64,000 nucleotides of DNA from Spirosoma aureum. GTDB taxonomy: Bacteria; Bacteroidota; Bacteroidia; Cytophagales; Spirosomataceae. A model generated the notes under the pieces. The model was not told where the DNA came from and did not search any database. It saw only the letters and a program-made list of their open reading frames with translations. Shown in pieces: positions 36,276 through 44,526 of this stretch. Positions within the stretch are counted from its first letter, which is position 1. Each line of letters opens with the position of its first letter. The translations under genes were made by a program, and so were the position numbers. Where the stretch lies: positions 5,912,501-5,976,500 of the forward strand of contig NZ_CP050063.1 in assembly GCF_011604685.1 (NCBI RefSeq), written 5' to 3'.

Positions 36276-39200
36276 TTATGGATTACCAAGCAGGTAATTG
36301 ATGTAAAGTACCGATTGATTGTATTGATTCAACAAGTCGAGATAGTTTGACCGGATGGTAAGGGATTGCTGTAAAGCTAGCGAAAACTCCACGTAGCCAA
36401 TATCGCCACCACCAAAAGCCCGTCGGGCGTGATTCTGAATCACATCGGCCTGAACAAGTCCCGTTTCTTCGTAATAAGCCAGCGCATCCCGGTACTGCGT
36501 ATACTGTCTGACGGCCTGCTCAAGCTGTTTATTGAGCGAAAACTGCTGATTCTGTAAATCGGTCTGTGCGATCTGTTCGCCAATACGGGCTGCATTGATG
36601 CGTGCTTTCTGGGCCTGTCCCAGCAACGGAAATGTAATACCTACCTGTCCCCCATTGAACCGATAACCGGGTCCAAAATACAACTCCTGACCATTAATAA
36701 GCTGATTTCCCACAAGCGTCTGACTGAACAGGCCAACCAGGAAGTCAGGTTTCAGCCGGGCCTGTTCAACGAGCCGGGTTTGCTGAGCTACCTGAATTTG
36801 CTGTTGTAGCTGCCGAAGTAAAGGATTCCGAACCAGAGCCGCCGTATCAGCGGAGAGTGTTAGGGTTAATTTAGGCAATCCCAGCATAGGTACATCGATC
36901 GGTTCGCGACTATACAGAAGCTCCTGTAAACGCGTTCGGGCAGCCGTAGCGTTGGCTTCATTCTGCGCCAGTCGGACGCGCTGATCGGCCAGCTGGCTTT
37001 CGGCAGTTGCCTTTTCCAGCATACTTGTTTCGCCCACCCGAAGCCGCACTGCCGCAGCCTTAACGAATTCAGTCAACAGCGTATCCTGTTGCTGAAACAA
37101 GTGCCGTTTCTGGTACAGATAATTCAGATCATAATAGGCCGATTTCACCTGATACTGCACATCATTGCGCGTTACCAGCACACCGGCTTCCCGATTGGCA
37201 ACGGTCAGATCGTTCAGCTCCGCCATTCGGCGCATCAGTGTCGGATTCGGAATGGTCTGCGTAACGGTCAGGTTGTTGTCGAACCGGCGGCTGTTGTATT
37301 GCCCCAACATGGCCGTAACCGACAGACGTCCAGCATCATAGGCAGTCCGGCGCAGAGCCTGCTGCTGGCTAACGCCCAGCCCGGCAATCTGTACCTGGGC
37401 ATTGCGGGCAGATGCTACTTGCAGGGCCTGATCGAGCGTAATGGTTTGGACGGCAGGACTAATGGCCTGCGCCCAGCCACTTCCCGAACTCAGCAGCAGC
37501 AAAGCAACAATCGAAGCCACTGTTTTAGCTGGTGCGGCTGTTTTCTGGCGGGCTTTTGCCTCTTTGTCCAGATTTTTCTTTTCTACCAGCGAATACAGAA
37601 TCGGCAGGACGATCAGCGTCAGCAAGGTAGCCGTTAGCAGTCCACCAATAACGACCGTTGCCAGTGGTTTCTGAACCTCTGCCCCTGCCGAGTTCGAAAT
37701 GGCCATCGGAATAAATCCGAATGAAGCGACCAATGCTGTCATGACAACGGGCCGAAGACGTACCTCTGCCCCTTTTCGAATAATCTCAATCATATCGGTC
37801 AGACCCTCTTCGTGTCGTAGTCGGTTAAATTCGGCGATCAGGACAATACCGTTGAGCACCGACACGCCAAACAGGGCAATGAATCCAACGCCTGCCGAAA
37901 TACTAAACGGCATATCACGAAGGATCAAGGCAAATACACCCCCAATGGCAGATAAGGGAATGGCCATAAAGATGAGCAGGCTCTGCCGAATGGACCCGAA
38001 TGTGAAGAACAATAATGAGAAAATTAGCCCCAGCGCGATCGGAACAGCAATAGACAGGCGTTTTTTGGCATCGATAAGGTTCTGAAACTGTCCTCCATAG
38101 GTAACGTAATAGCCGCTTGGAAACTTAATTTGCCGGTTCACTTTTTGCTGTACTTCGGCCACGATACTTTCTACATCGCGGCCCCGAACGTTGAACCCCA
38201 GCGTAATGCGTCGATGTGTGTTGTCGCGCTGAATCTGGTTTGGTACCTGCCGTATACTAACCTGAGCAATCTGCGCCAGCGGTAGCTGCTGTCCGGCAGG
38301 TGTGGCCACGTATAGATTTCGAACATCGTCGATGTTCTGGCGCTTGTCGGAAGCCAGCCTGACAACCAGATCGAAGCGTTTTTCGCCTTCGAATACCAGA
38401 CCCGCCGACTGGCCTGCAAAAGCCGTATTGATCGTACGATTCACGTCACTGACATTCAGGCCGAATTTAGCAATCTGGGCCCGGTCCAGTTTGATCAGAA
38501 TCTGCGACAAACCAGCCACTTGTTCAATATAGAGGTCTTTAGCCCCGCTAATAGTACGAATACTACTTCCTACCTGATTAGCCAGTTTCTCGAGTTGCTC
38601 CAGATCGTCGCCGTATATTTTCAAAACAACATCCTGCCGGGCGCCGGTCATAAGTTCATTAAATCGCATTTGCACGGGTTGCTGAAAGCCAAACGTTACA
38701 CCCGGAACCACCGAAAGCGCTTCGGCCATTTTATTAGCCAGTTCATCGCGAGTGGAGGCACTTGTCCACTGCTCGCGGGGTTTTAGGATGACCATCAGAT
38801 CGGAGGCTTCGATTGGCATGGGATCAGTCGGAATTTCGCCGGAGCCAACTTTAGCCACCACCTGTTCTACTTCCGGAAATTTCTTCAGCAGTATACGCTC
38901 TGCTTTTAATGTAGCATCAACTGTTTCTGATAATGAACTTCCGGTCAGGGTTCGTGTATCGACGGCAAAATCGCCCTCATCGAGTTGCGGAATAAATTCT
39001 CCCCCCATTCGGCTGAAGAGAAATCCGGCAACAGCCAATAACGCCAGAGCGCAGGTTAAAATAATGAACCGATGCCGCAGGGACCCTAGCAGAACTGGCT
39101 CATAGACGCGCTGAATCCGCTTCATAAGCTTATCAGAAAAGGTTTCTTTATGCACGACCGTTTTGTTCAGGATCAGGGCCGAAATCATGGGAACATAGGT

Positions 39201-40679
39201 CAGCGAGAGAATAAAAGCGCCCAGAATCGCAAAAGCCACTGTTAAGGCCATCGGTCTGAACATTTTTCCTTCAATACCCGATAAAGCCAGTATCGGCAGG
39301 TAAACAATCAGGATAATAATCTCGCCAAAAGCTGCCGACGAACGAATCCGGCTGGCCGCCCCAAACACTTCATCGTCCATTTGCTCCTGGGTAAGTGTCT
39401 GGTCTTTGTTGCGCAGCATGATGTGGTGAAGAGTCGCTTCGACGATAATCACAGCCCCATCCACAATCAAGCCGAAATCAATGGCACCCAGACTCATCAG
39501 ATTTCCCGAAACACCGAACAGATTCATCATGGCAATGGCAAAAAGCAAGGCCAGTGGAATGATCGATGCCACCACAAAACCAGCCCGAAAATTCCCGAGC
39601 AGCAATACCAGCACAAAAATGACGATGATGGCTCCTTCCAGCAGGTTGCGCTCTACGGTACCAATGGCACTATTCACCATTTTGGTCCGATCCAGAAACG
39701 GTACAATGGTTACACCTTCAGGCAGTGTTTTCTGGATCTCAGTGATCTTTTCCTTTACCCGTTTGATTACTGCGGAGGAGTTTTCTCCTTTAATCATCAT
39801 CACAACAGCGCCAACTGTTTCACCCTGGCCATTTCGGGTAACGGCCCCGTAGCGCACTGCCGCGCCAATGCGTACCTGAGCCACATCACGAATACGAACA
39901 GGAAAACCCTGATTATTGAGACGTACGGAGATATTGGCAATGTCATCAGTTGATCCAATTAACCCATCCGACCGAATGAAGTAGGCATTTGGCTTTTTGT
40001 CGATGTAAGCACCGCCTGTATTCTGGTTGTTTAGCTGGAGGGCAGTAAAGACGTCATTGATGGTGATTCCTACGCTACGGAGCCGGTCTGGATCAACCGA
40101 AATTTCATACTGTTTAAGCAAACCGCCGAAACCACTTACATCAGCGACGCCGGGCGTTCCCAACAACCCCCGCCGAATGGTCCAATCCTGAATCGTGCGG
40201 AGGTCGGTTAGTGAATACCGCCCTTCGTACCCTTTTTTCGGAACAACCGTGTACTGGAAAATCTCGCCCAGTCCGGTTGTGACAGGGCTCATACCAGGTG
40301 TACCCACGCCAGGTGGAATCTGTCCGGCTATATTTTGAAGCCGTTCGGCTATTTGCTGCCTGGCCCAGTATACATCCGTAGCATCCGTAAACACGACGGT
40401 AACAATGGAAAGTCCAAATCGCGAAAACGAACGAATTTCGGTTAGATCGGGAATATTTGACAAACTGACTTCAATCGGAAACGTAACGAGTCGTTCGATG
40501 TCTTCGGCAGCCAATGAGGGGCTGCTGGTAATTACCTGTACCTGATTATTGGTAATATCGGGCACGGCATCAATGGGTAATTGCGTTACCGACCAGCCGC
40601 CCCAGATTACTAACGCAAGCGTTAATAGCCCAATAATGAGTTTATTATGGATCGAGAAATTAATGATAGCGTTCAGCAT
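36276..40679 (-). CDS. CusA/CzcA heavy-metal RND pump fused to a TolC-like outer-membrane channel
   Basis: I start at ATG 40677-40679 (M-L-N-A-I-I-N-F-S-I-H-N-K), giving 1467 aa. Residues about 1-1040 are a complete HME-RND pump with 12 TM segments; the TM4 motif A-I-D-F-G-L-I-V-D-G-A-V-I-I-V-E is typical of metal exporters. Residues about 1075-1467 are a TolC-like outer-membrane efflux protein (L-D-Q-A-L-Q-V-A-S-A-R-N-A). Between them at about 1050-1071 lies a hydrophobic stretch ending S-G-W-A-Q-A that looks like a buried signal peptide. Pump-channel fusions of this kind occur in Bacteroidota. Likely substrates are Cu+/Ag+ or Co2+/Zn2+/Cd2+. Confidence 0.92.
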   Translation of the reverse strand: MLNAIINFSIHNKLIIGLLTLALVIWGGWSVTQLPIDAVPDITNNQVQVITSSPSLAAEDIERLVTFPIEVSLSNIPDLTEIRSFSRFGLSIVTVVFTDATDVYWARQQIAERLQNIAGQIPPGVGTPGMSPVTTGLGEIFQYTVVPKKGYEGRYSLTDLRTIQDWTIRRGLLGTPGVADVSGFGGLLKQYEISVDPDRLRSVGITINDVFTALQLNNQNTGGAYIDKKPNAYFIRSDGLIGSTDDIANISVRLNNQGFPVRIRDVAQVRIGAAVRYGAVTRNGQGETVGAVVMMIKGENSSAVIKRVKEKITEIQKTLPEGVTIVPFLDRTKMVNSAIGTVERNLLEGAIIVIFVLVLLLGNFRAGFVVASIIPLALLFAIAMMNLFGVSGNLMSLGAIDFGLIVDGAVIIVEATLHHIMLRNKDQTLTQEQMDDEVFGAASRIRSSAAFGEIIILIVYLPILALSGIEGKMFRPMALTVAFAILGAFILSLTYVPMISALILNKTVVHKETFSDKLMKRIQRVYEPVLLGSLRHRFIILTCALALLAVAGFLFSRMGGEFIPQLDEGDFAVDTRTLTGSSLSETVDATLKAERILLKKFPEVEQVVAKVGSGEIPTDPMPIEASDLMVILKPREQWTSASTRDELANKMAEALSVVPGVTFGFQQPVQMRFNELMTGARQDVVLKIYGDDLEQLEKLANQVGSSIRTISGAKDLYIEQVAGLSQILIKLDRAQIAKFGLNVSDVNRTINTAFAGQSAGLVFEGEKRFDLVVRLASDKRQNIDDVRNLYVATPAGQQLPLAQIAQVSIRQVPNQIQRDNTHRRITLGFNVRGRDVESIVAEVQQKVNRQIKFPSGYYVTYGGQFQNLIDAKKRLSIAVPIALGLIFSLLFFTFGSIRQSLLIFMAIPLSAIGGVFALILRDMPFSISAGVGFIALFGVSVLNGIVLIAEFNRLRHEEGLTDMIEIIRKGAEVRLRPVVMTALVASFGFIPMAISNSAGAEVQKPLATVVIGGLLTATLLTLIVLPILYSLVEKKNLDKEAKARQKTAAPAKTVASIVALLLLSSGSGWAQAISPAVQTITLDQALQVASARNAQVQIAGLGVSQQQALRRTAYDAGRLSVTAMLGQYNSRRFDNNLTVTQTIPNPTLMRRMAELNDLTVANREAGVLVTRNDVQYQVKSAYYDLNYLYQKRHLFQQQDTLLTEFVKAAAVRLRVGETSMLEKATAESQLADQRVRLAQNEANATAARTRLQELLYSREPIDVPMLGLPKLTLTLSADTAALVRNPLLRQLQQQIQVAQQTRLVEQARLKPDFLVGLFSQTLVGNQLINGQELYFGPGYRFNGGQVGITFPLLGQAQKARINAARIGEQIAQTDLQNQQFSLNKQLEQAVRQYTQYRDALAYYEETGLVQADVIQNHARRAFGGGDIGYVEFSLALQQSLTIRSNYLDLLNQYNQSVLYINYLLGNP

Positions 40680-40931
40680 AGAACTATGCAATTCTTTATT
40701 ACGAAGGGAATCAGTACGCCAGATGGGCAACGCAAATACAAGCGTTGATACTCTGGTTCACGACAGAATAGTTTTGATGATTGGGATAAACCGACTCGGT
40801 CTTTCGGCTATACCCTCGGGATAAAGCACATCGATGGCGGCTGTTCAGCAAATGCTAAACGTACCAGTTGCATTCATCCAACAAGTGTATGGCTTGCCAA
40901 TAAGACACACCTCACCCATAAAATGCAAAAA

Positions 40932-41318
40932 TTAAGCTCGGGGAGGATTGATCAGCGAGAAAACCGCCAAAAATGAGTACAGATCTGCTTTCCGAATAAA
41001 GTCGGCCTTATAGTGCATGATCACCTGTACACTTGACGAAACGACAAGGCGAATTGCATTCGGCGTAAAAACCGGGCCCGAGTGACCGGCAGAAGGCAAA
41101 TTATGATGACTGTGCGTAGGATGCTTCTGGTGTTCGGAATTAGCGCCATAATGCATGGCCAGAAAATCCAGAAAACTCAGATTACTGACTTCTTTTTTGT
41201 GCTGCTGATAATGCTGCATCAATTCATTCCACTTCGCCGACTGGTCAATACTGAAGCCTGGCAGCAAACTGCTCCCCAGTAGTAAACAAGACAATAGGAT
41301 GGCAACAACTGACCTCAT
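40932..41318 (-). CDS. His-rich secreted protein preceding metal-efflux genes
   Basis: This 128-aa protein has a signal peptide or N-terminal hydrophobic segment (about 5-24). A helical region follows (W-N-E-L-M-Q-H-Y-Q-Q-H-K-K-E), then a His cluster at about 59-77 (H-Q-K-H-P-T-H-S-H-H-N ... H-S-G) and a hydrophobic C-terminal part (about 84-125). The His-rich segment before a CusA-type pump suggests a periplasmic metal chaperone or buffer; I do not recognise a named family. It is the first gene of the efflux operon, with a 252-bp gap to CusA that contains no ORF I can support. The region 41319-41689 upstream (371 bp) holds no supportable gene and should contain divergent promoters. Confidence 0.65.
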   Translation of the reverse strand: MRSVVAILLSCLLLGSSLLPGFSIDQSAKWNELMQHYQQHKKEVSNLSFLDFLAMHYGANSEHQKHPTHSHHNLPSAGHSGPVFTPNAIRLVVSSSVQVIMHYKADFIRKADLYSFLAVFSLINPPRA

Positions 41319-41689
41319 AGCTTCGCGGCTTCACTTCCTAAACGCATGGATCGACTGAAAGTTTCAACACCTGATCAGGCAGGTCTAATTTAGAAAGAAT
41401 CCAATGGTAATGCGCTACGCCCAAAATCAACTCTCTATTGATCAGCGCTCTATCGGACGAGATAAACCAGTAGCTCTCATTGAAAATCAGAATAGATATC
41501 GATTACACTTCTTGCAGTCTGTCTGTTTTTCCGATGTGGTAAGCCTATATGATCAGCGATTTGTCAATACCAAATAAAATTTTGCTTAGAATCTTCATAA
41601 TCAATCATAGATAACACAAAAAAAAGAGTTCGTGAAGGAGAAAAAGCCAGTGGGTGTGTGTTACATCAGCAGCAAGTAGTAATCGAGTT

Positions 41690-42610
41690 ATGCAAGCCAT
41701 TTCTTCCTCAGTTTCTCCAACTCCCAATCGTGTCACTCTCTGGTCAGCTTTAGTCTCTGTCTATATTCTGTGGGGTTCGACGTATCTGTTCATACACTTC
41801 ATGACGGAGCAGATGCCCCCCCTCTACATGGCTGCCATGCGGTATATTGTAGCGGGAGCGATTCTGTATACGTACGCCCGACTGACTGGTACGCCCCGCG
41901 CTACACGGATTGAATGGCAATCGGCAGGGATTGTAGGTGTTTTACTGCTGACTGTTTCCAATGGCTGTCTAACCCTTGGTATTCAATACATTCCAACGGG
42001 CATGGCCGCTCTGCTGGGCGGAATGCTACCTGTTTTTCTGCTGACACTTAACTGGGTATCGTTTGGACGCCAACGGCCGACCAATCTGGCACTGGCCGGT
42101 TTACTGGTTGGTTTAATCGGTATTTTTTTCCTCATTAAACCGGACAAGCTACAGGGAACCGGGGGGCTACATGCGAATGTCCTTGGTTCCAGTCTGGTCA
42201 TATTCGGCAATTTTGCTTGGGCAATCGGTACGTTACTGGCGCCCCGTGTATCGCTCCCATCCGGTACGATTTCCAGCGGAATTCAGATGATTATTGGTGG
42301 ATTCGTTCTGCTGGTCATCAGTTTAGTGATGGAACCGGTTACTCCCTGGAGCATCCTTGTGGCTCCACCCAAAGCCATCTGGTCCATGTTCTATCTGGTC
42401 ATCTTTGGCAGTATCGTCGGATTTTCATCCTACGCCTGGCTGGCTCGCAATGCACCACCACAACTCCTGTCGACCTATGCATTTGTGAATCCGGTAGTAG
42501 CCATGTTACTGGGTACGTTTTTTGCCGGTGAAGTGTTCTCAAGTCAGTCACTCATCGGAGCAATGATTGCCCTGGCCGGGGTAGTACTGATCACATTGGG
42601 CAGAAAATAG
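41690..42610 (+). CDS. EamA/DMT-superfamily permease (YedA-like)
   Basis: I start at ATG 41690; the frame extends 12 codons further without features. The product is 306 aa with ten predicted TM segments and two EamA repeats, W-G-S-T-Y-L-F-I-H-F marking the first and S-Y-A-W-L-A-R-N-A-P-P near the second. These proteins export metabolites or amino acids; the substrate is unknown. It precedes the DJ-1/PfpI gene by 54 bp and is likely cotranscribed. Confidence 0.9.
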   Translation: MQAISSSVSPTPNRVTLWSALVSVYILWGSTYLFIHFMTEQMPPLYMAAMRYIVAGAILYTYARLTGTPRATRIEWQSAGIVGVLLLTVSNGCLTLGIQYIPTGMAALLGGMLPVFLLTLNWVSFGRQRPTNLALAGLLVGLIGIFFLIKPDKLQGTGGLHANVLGSSLVIFGNFAWAIGTLLAPRVSLPSGTISSGIQMIIGGFVLLVISLVMEPVTPWSILVAPPKAIWSMFYLVIFGSIVGFSSYAWLARNAPPQLLSTYAFVNPVVAMLLGTFFAGEVFSSQSLIGAMIALAGVVLITLGRK

Positions 42611-42664
42611 CCGTCAGTTAAAATTTGCAAATTGCCAACTAACGTCTGAACATTACCGTCAAAC

Positions 42665-43270
42665 ATGCGCACTGTAGCTATTCTGCTTTTCAACGAAATT
42701 GAAGTTCTGGACTTCAGCGGGCCATTTGAGGTCTTCGGCATTGCGGGTAAAGTAGCTGGCAAATCCCATTTTCAGGTTTTTACCGTTGCCGAGCGAGGTC
42801 CCGTTTATGCCCGCAATGGTCTGTGTATAACGCCAACGTATCTGTTGAATGATCACCCAAAAGCCGACATCATTATTGTACCGGGGGGTGGCGGCTACCA
42901 TACCGACGGAACACCTTTTGGCTCACGGCGCGAAATGGATAATCCTGCCATTCTAAATTGGGTTCGTCGATCGGCCGAAACAGCGGAGTTGGTCCTGTCG
43001 GTTTGTACCGGAGCCTTAATACTGGCGAAAGCGGGTTTGCTTGAAGCCCTCTCCGCGACTACGCATTACATGGCTATCGACAGTCTTTCTCAACTAGCGC
43101 CCAACACTACCGTCCTTCCGGCTGAACGCTACGTCGATAATGGCCAGATCATTACTTCTGCGGGCATTTCGGCCGGAATCGATATGTCACTGTATGTTGT
43201 TGGCAGGCTCCTCGGTAAAGACATTGCCGACGAAACAGCCGAATACATGCAGTATGACTATTGGAAATGA
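42665..43270 (+). CDS. DJ-1/PfpI family protein (isocyanide hydratase/AraC-associated type)
   Basis: This 201-aa protein has a class I glutamine-amidotransferase-like fold with the nucleophile elbow L-S-V-C-T-G-A-L-I-L-A at about residues 117-127. The opening T-V-A-I-L-L-F-N-E-I-E-V-L-D-F-S-G-P-F-E-V-F and the I-V-P-G-G-G-G motif are typical of the DJ-1 branch that contains isocyanide hydratase and AraC-fused relatives. It could hydrate an isonitrile or act as a glyoxalase III-like stress protein. Its stop codon lies in a 33-bp hairpin shared with the convergent SDR gene. Confidence 0.87.
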   Translation: MRTVAILLFNEIEVLDFSGPFEVFGIAGKVAGKSHFQVFTVAERGPVYARNGLCITPTYLLNDHPKADIIIVPGGGGYHTDGTPFGSRREMDNPAILNWVRRSAETAELVLSVCTGALILAKAGLLEALSATTHYMAIDSLSQLAPNTTVLPAERYVDNGQIITSAGISAGIDMSLYVVGRLLGKDIADETAEYMQYDYWK

Positions 43271-43342
43271 GTGAAAGCTTAAATGAGTGAAAGAGTGAGC
43301 CATAATAATTCACTCTTTCACTCATTTAAGCTTTCACTCATT
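43266..43342. terminator. 33-bp perfect inverted repeat covering two convergent stop codons
   Basis: Arms 43266-43298 and 43110-43142 in reverse order (that is, 43266-43298 pairing with 43110+200, positions 43310-43342) are exact reverse complements of 33 bp with an 11-nt loop (gccataataat, 43299-43309). The left arm includes the DJ-1 stop (43268-43270) and the right arm the SDR stop (43338-43340). Each arm also contains the direct repeat atgagtgaaag twice. It should terminate both transcripts, and convergent read-through RNAs would share this sequence. Confidence 0.75.
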
Positions 43343-44102
43343 CAACCGGCGGTGGACTTACGCTGGTCCATCCGCCATCAACGACCAGGCTCTGACCCGT
43401 TATATGGCGGGAGGATGGCGAAACCAAAAACAGAGCCGCATTGGCAATATCCTCGACGGTAGCCGGGCGGCCCATCGGTGTAATGCGCGACCAGATCGGG
43501 ATATACGTTGGATCATCTAAGGTACGTTCCGTTAGCGTAGCGCCCGGCGCAATGGCATTAACAGTAATGCCAAGGGGTGAAAAATCGATAACCAGTTGCT
43601 TGGCCAGCATTTCCAGCCCTGCTTTGGTCATACTGTAGACGGGCAGGCCGGGGTGCGCCTGATGACCTACCACCGACGACATAAACAACATGCTTCCTCC
43701 TTTTCCCTGCTCACGCATCTGACGGGCAGCGGCCTGCGCCAGAAAAAAGCTCCCGCGTAAGTTTACGTTGACAATTTTCTGAAACGCATCGGGTGTTGTG
43801 GTGAAGATATCGCCAAAAATAGTGATGCCCGCATTGGCGATAGCGATGTCAACCGAACCGAATCTGGTAACGGCCGCATCGACCATCTGTTCAATAAACG
43901 AAACCTCGGAGACGTCGCCAGGGTATGCTTCACAACGATAGCCATCCTGTTGTATGGTATCAGCAGCTTTATGAGCCAGTGCTTCATCATAGTCGTTGAG
44001 TACAACATTGGCACCCTGCTTAGCAAGGGCGCGGGCAATAGCAAAGCCAATTCCCTGTCCCGCACCAGTAATGATAGCGGTTTGGTTAACAAAATCTGTC
44101 AT
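43338..44102 (-). CDS. SDR-family oxidoreductase (sugar or alcohol dehydrogenase type)
   Basis: I start at ATG 44100-44102; the longer frame overlaps the VOC gene end. The product is 254 aa. It has the NAD(P) motif T-G-A-G-Q-G-I-G (about 12-19), N-A-G at about 89-91, catalytic Ser in S-S-V-V-G and Y-S-M-T-K (Tyr/Lys), and the C-terminal G-Q-S-L-V-V-D-G-G-W-T. With the linked IlvD/Edd dehydratase it may oxidise an aldose at C1 in a non-phosphorylative sugar-acid route. That role is inference. Confidence 0.9.
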   Translation of the reverse strand: MTDFVNQTAIITGAGQGIGFAIARALAKQGANVVLNDYDEALAHKAADTIQQDGYRCEAYPGDVSEVSFIEQMVDAAVTRFGSVDIAIANAGITIFGDIFTTTPDAFQKIVNVNLRGSFFLAQAAARQMREQGKGGSMLFMSSVVGHQAHPGLPVYSMTKAGLEMLAKQLVIDFSPLGITVNAIAPGATLTERTLDDPTYIPIWSRITPMGRPATVEDIANAALFLVSPSSRHITGQSLVVDGGWTSVSPPPVE

Positions 44103-44134
44103 TAAAAAGTCGTTTTCCCTGAAACCAGCTTTTT

Positions 44135-44515
44135 CTATTCGGCTTTGGGCTCCCAAAGTTCGATTTTATTGCCTTCCGGGTCCATGATCCAGCCAAATTT
44201 ACCGTAATCATATTCTTCAATTTCACCGATAACCGTTACTCCTTCAGCTTTCAATACAGCAAGCAGCTCGGTCAAATTTTCAACCTGGAAGTTAACCATG
44301 AAATCCTTGCTGGACGGCGCAAAATACGTCGAGTCTTTAGCAAACGTTGACCATTGTGTATAGCCTTTTTGCTCAGCGTCGTCAGCATGTCTCCATTCAA
44401 ATGTAGCCCCATACTGATCAGTCTGAAATCCCAGATGAGTACCGTACCAATTCCGTAGTTCATCGGGTTTTTCAGCTTTAAAAAATAGCCCTCCAATTCC
44501 AGTTACTCGTTTCAT
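44135..44515 (-). CDS. VOC-family (glyoxalase/bleomycin-resistance fold) protein
   Basis: This 126-aa single-domain vicinal-oxygen-chelate protein has V-T-G-I-G-G-L-F-F-K-A at the start, W-Y-G-T-H-L-G-F in the first module, and the common ending I-M-D-P-E-G-N-K-I-E-L-W-E-P at the second. It lies 11 bp from the dehydratase stop and 32 bp before the SDR start, so it is in the same operon. It could act as a small isomerase or lactone/lyase-like enzyme, but the substrate is unknown. Confidence 0.85.
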   Translation of the reverse strand: MKRVTGIGGLFFKAEKPDELRNWYGTHLGFQTDQYGATFEWRHADDAEQKGYTQWSTFAKDSTYFAPSSKDFMVNFQVENLTELLAVLKAEGVTVIGEIEEYDYGKFGWIMDPEGNKIELWEPKAE

Positions 44516-44526
44516 GTTCTTTATTG

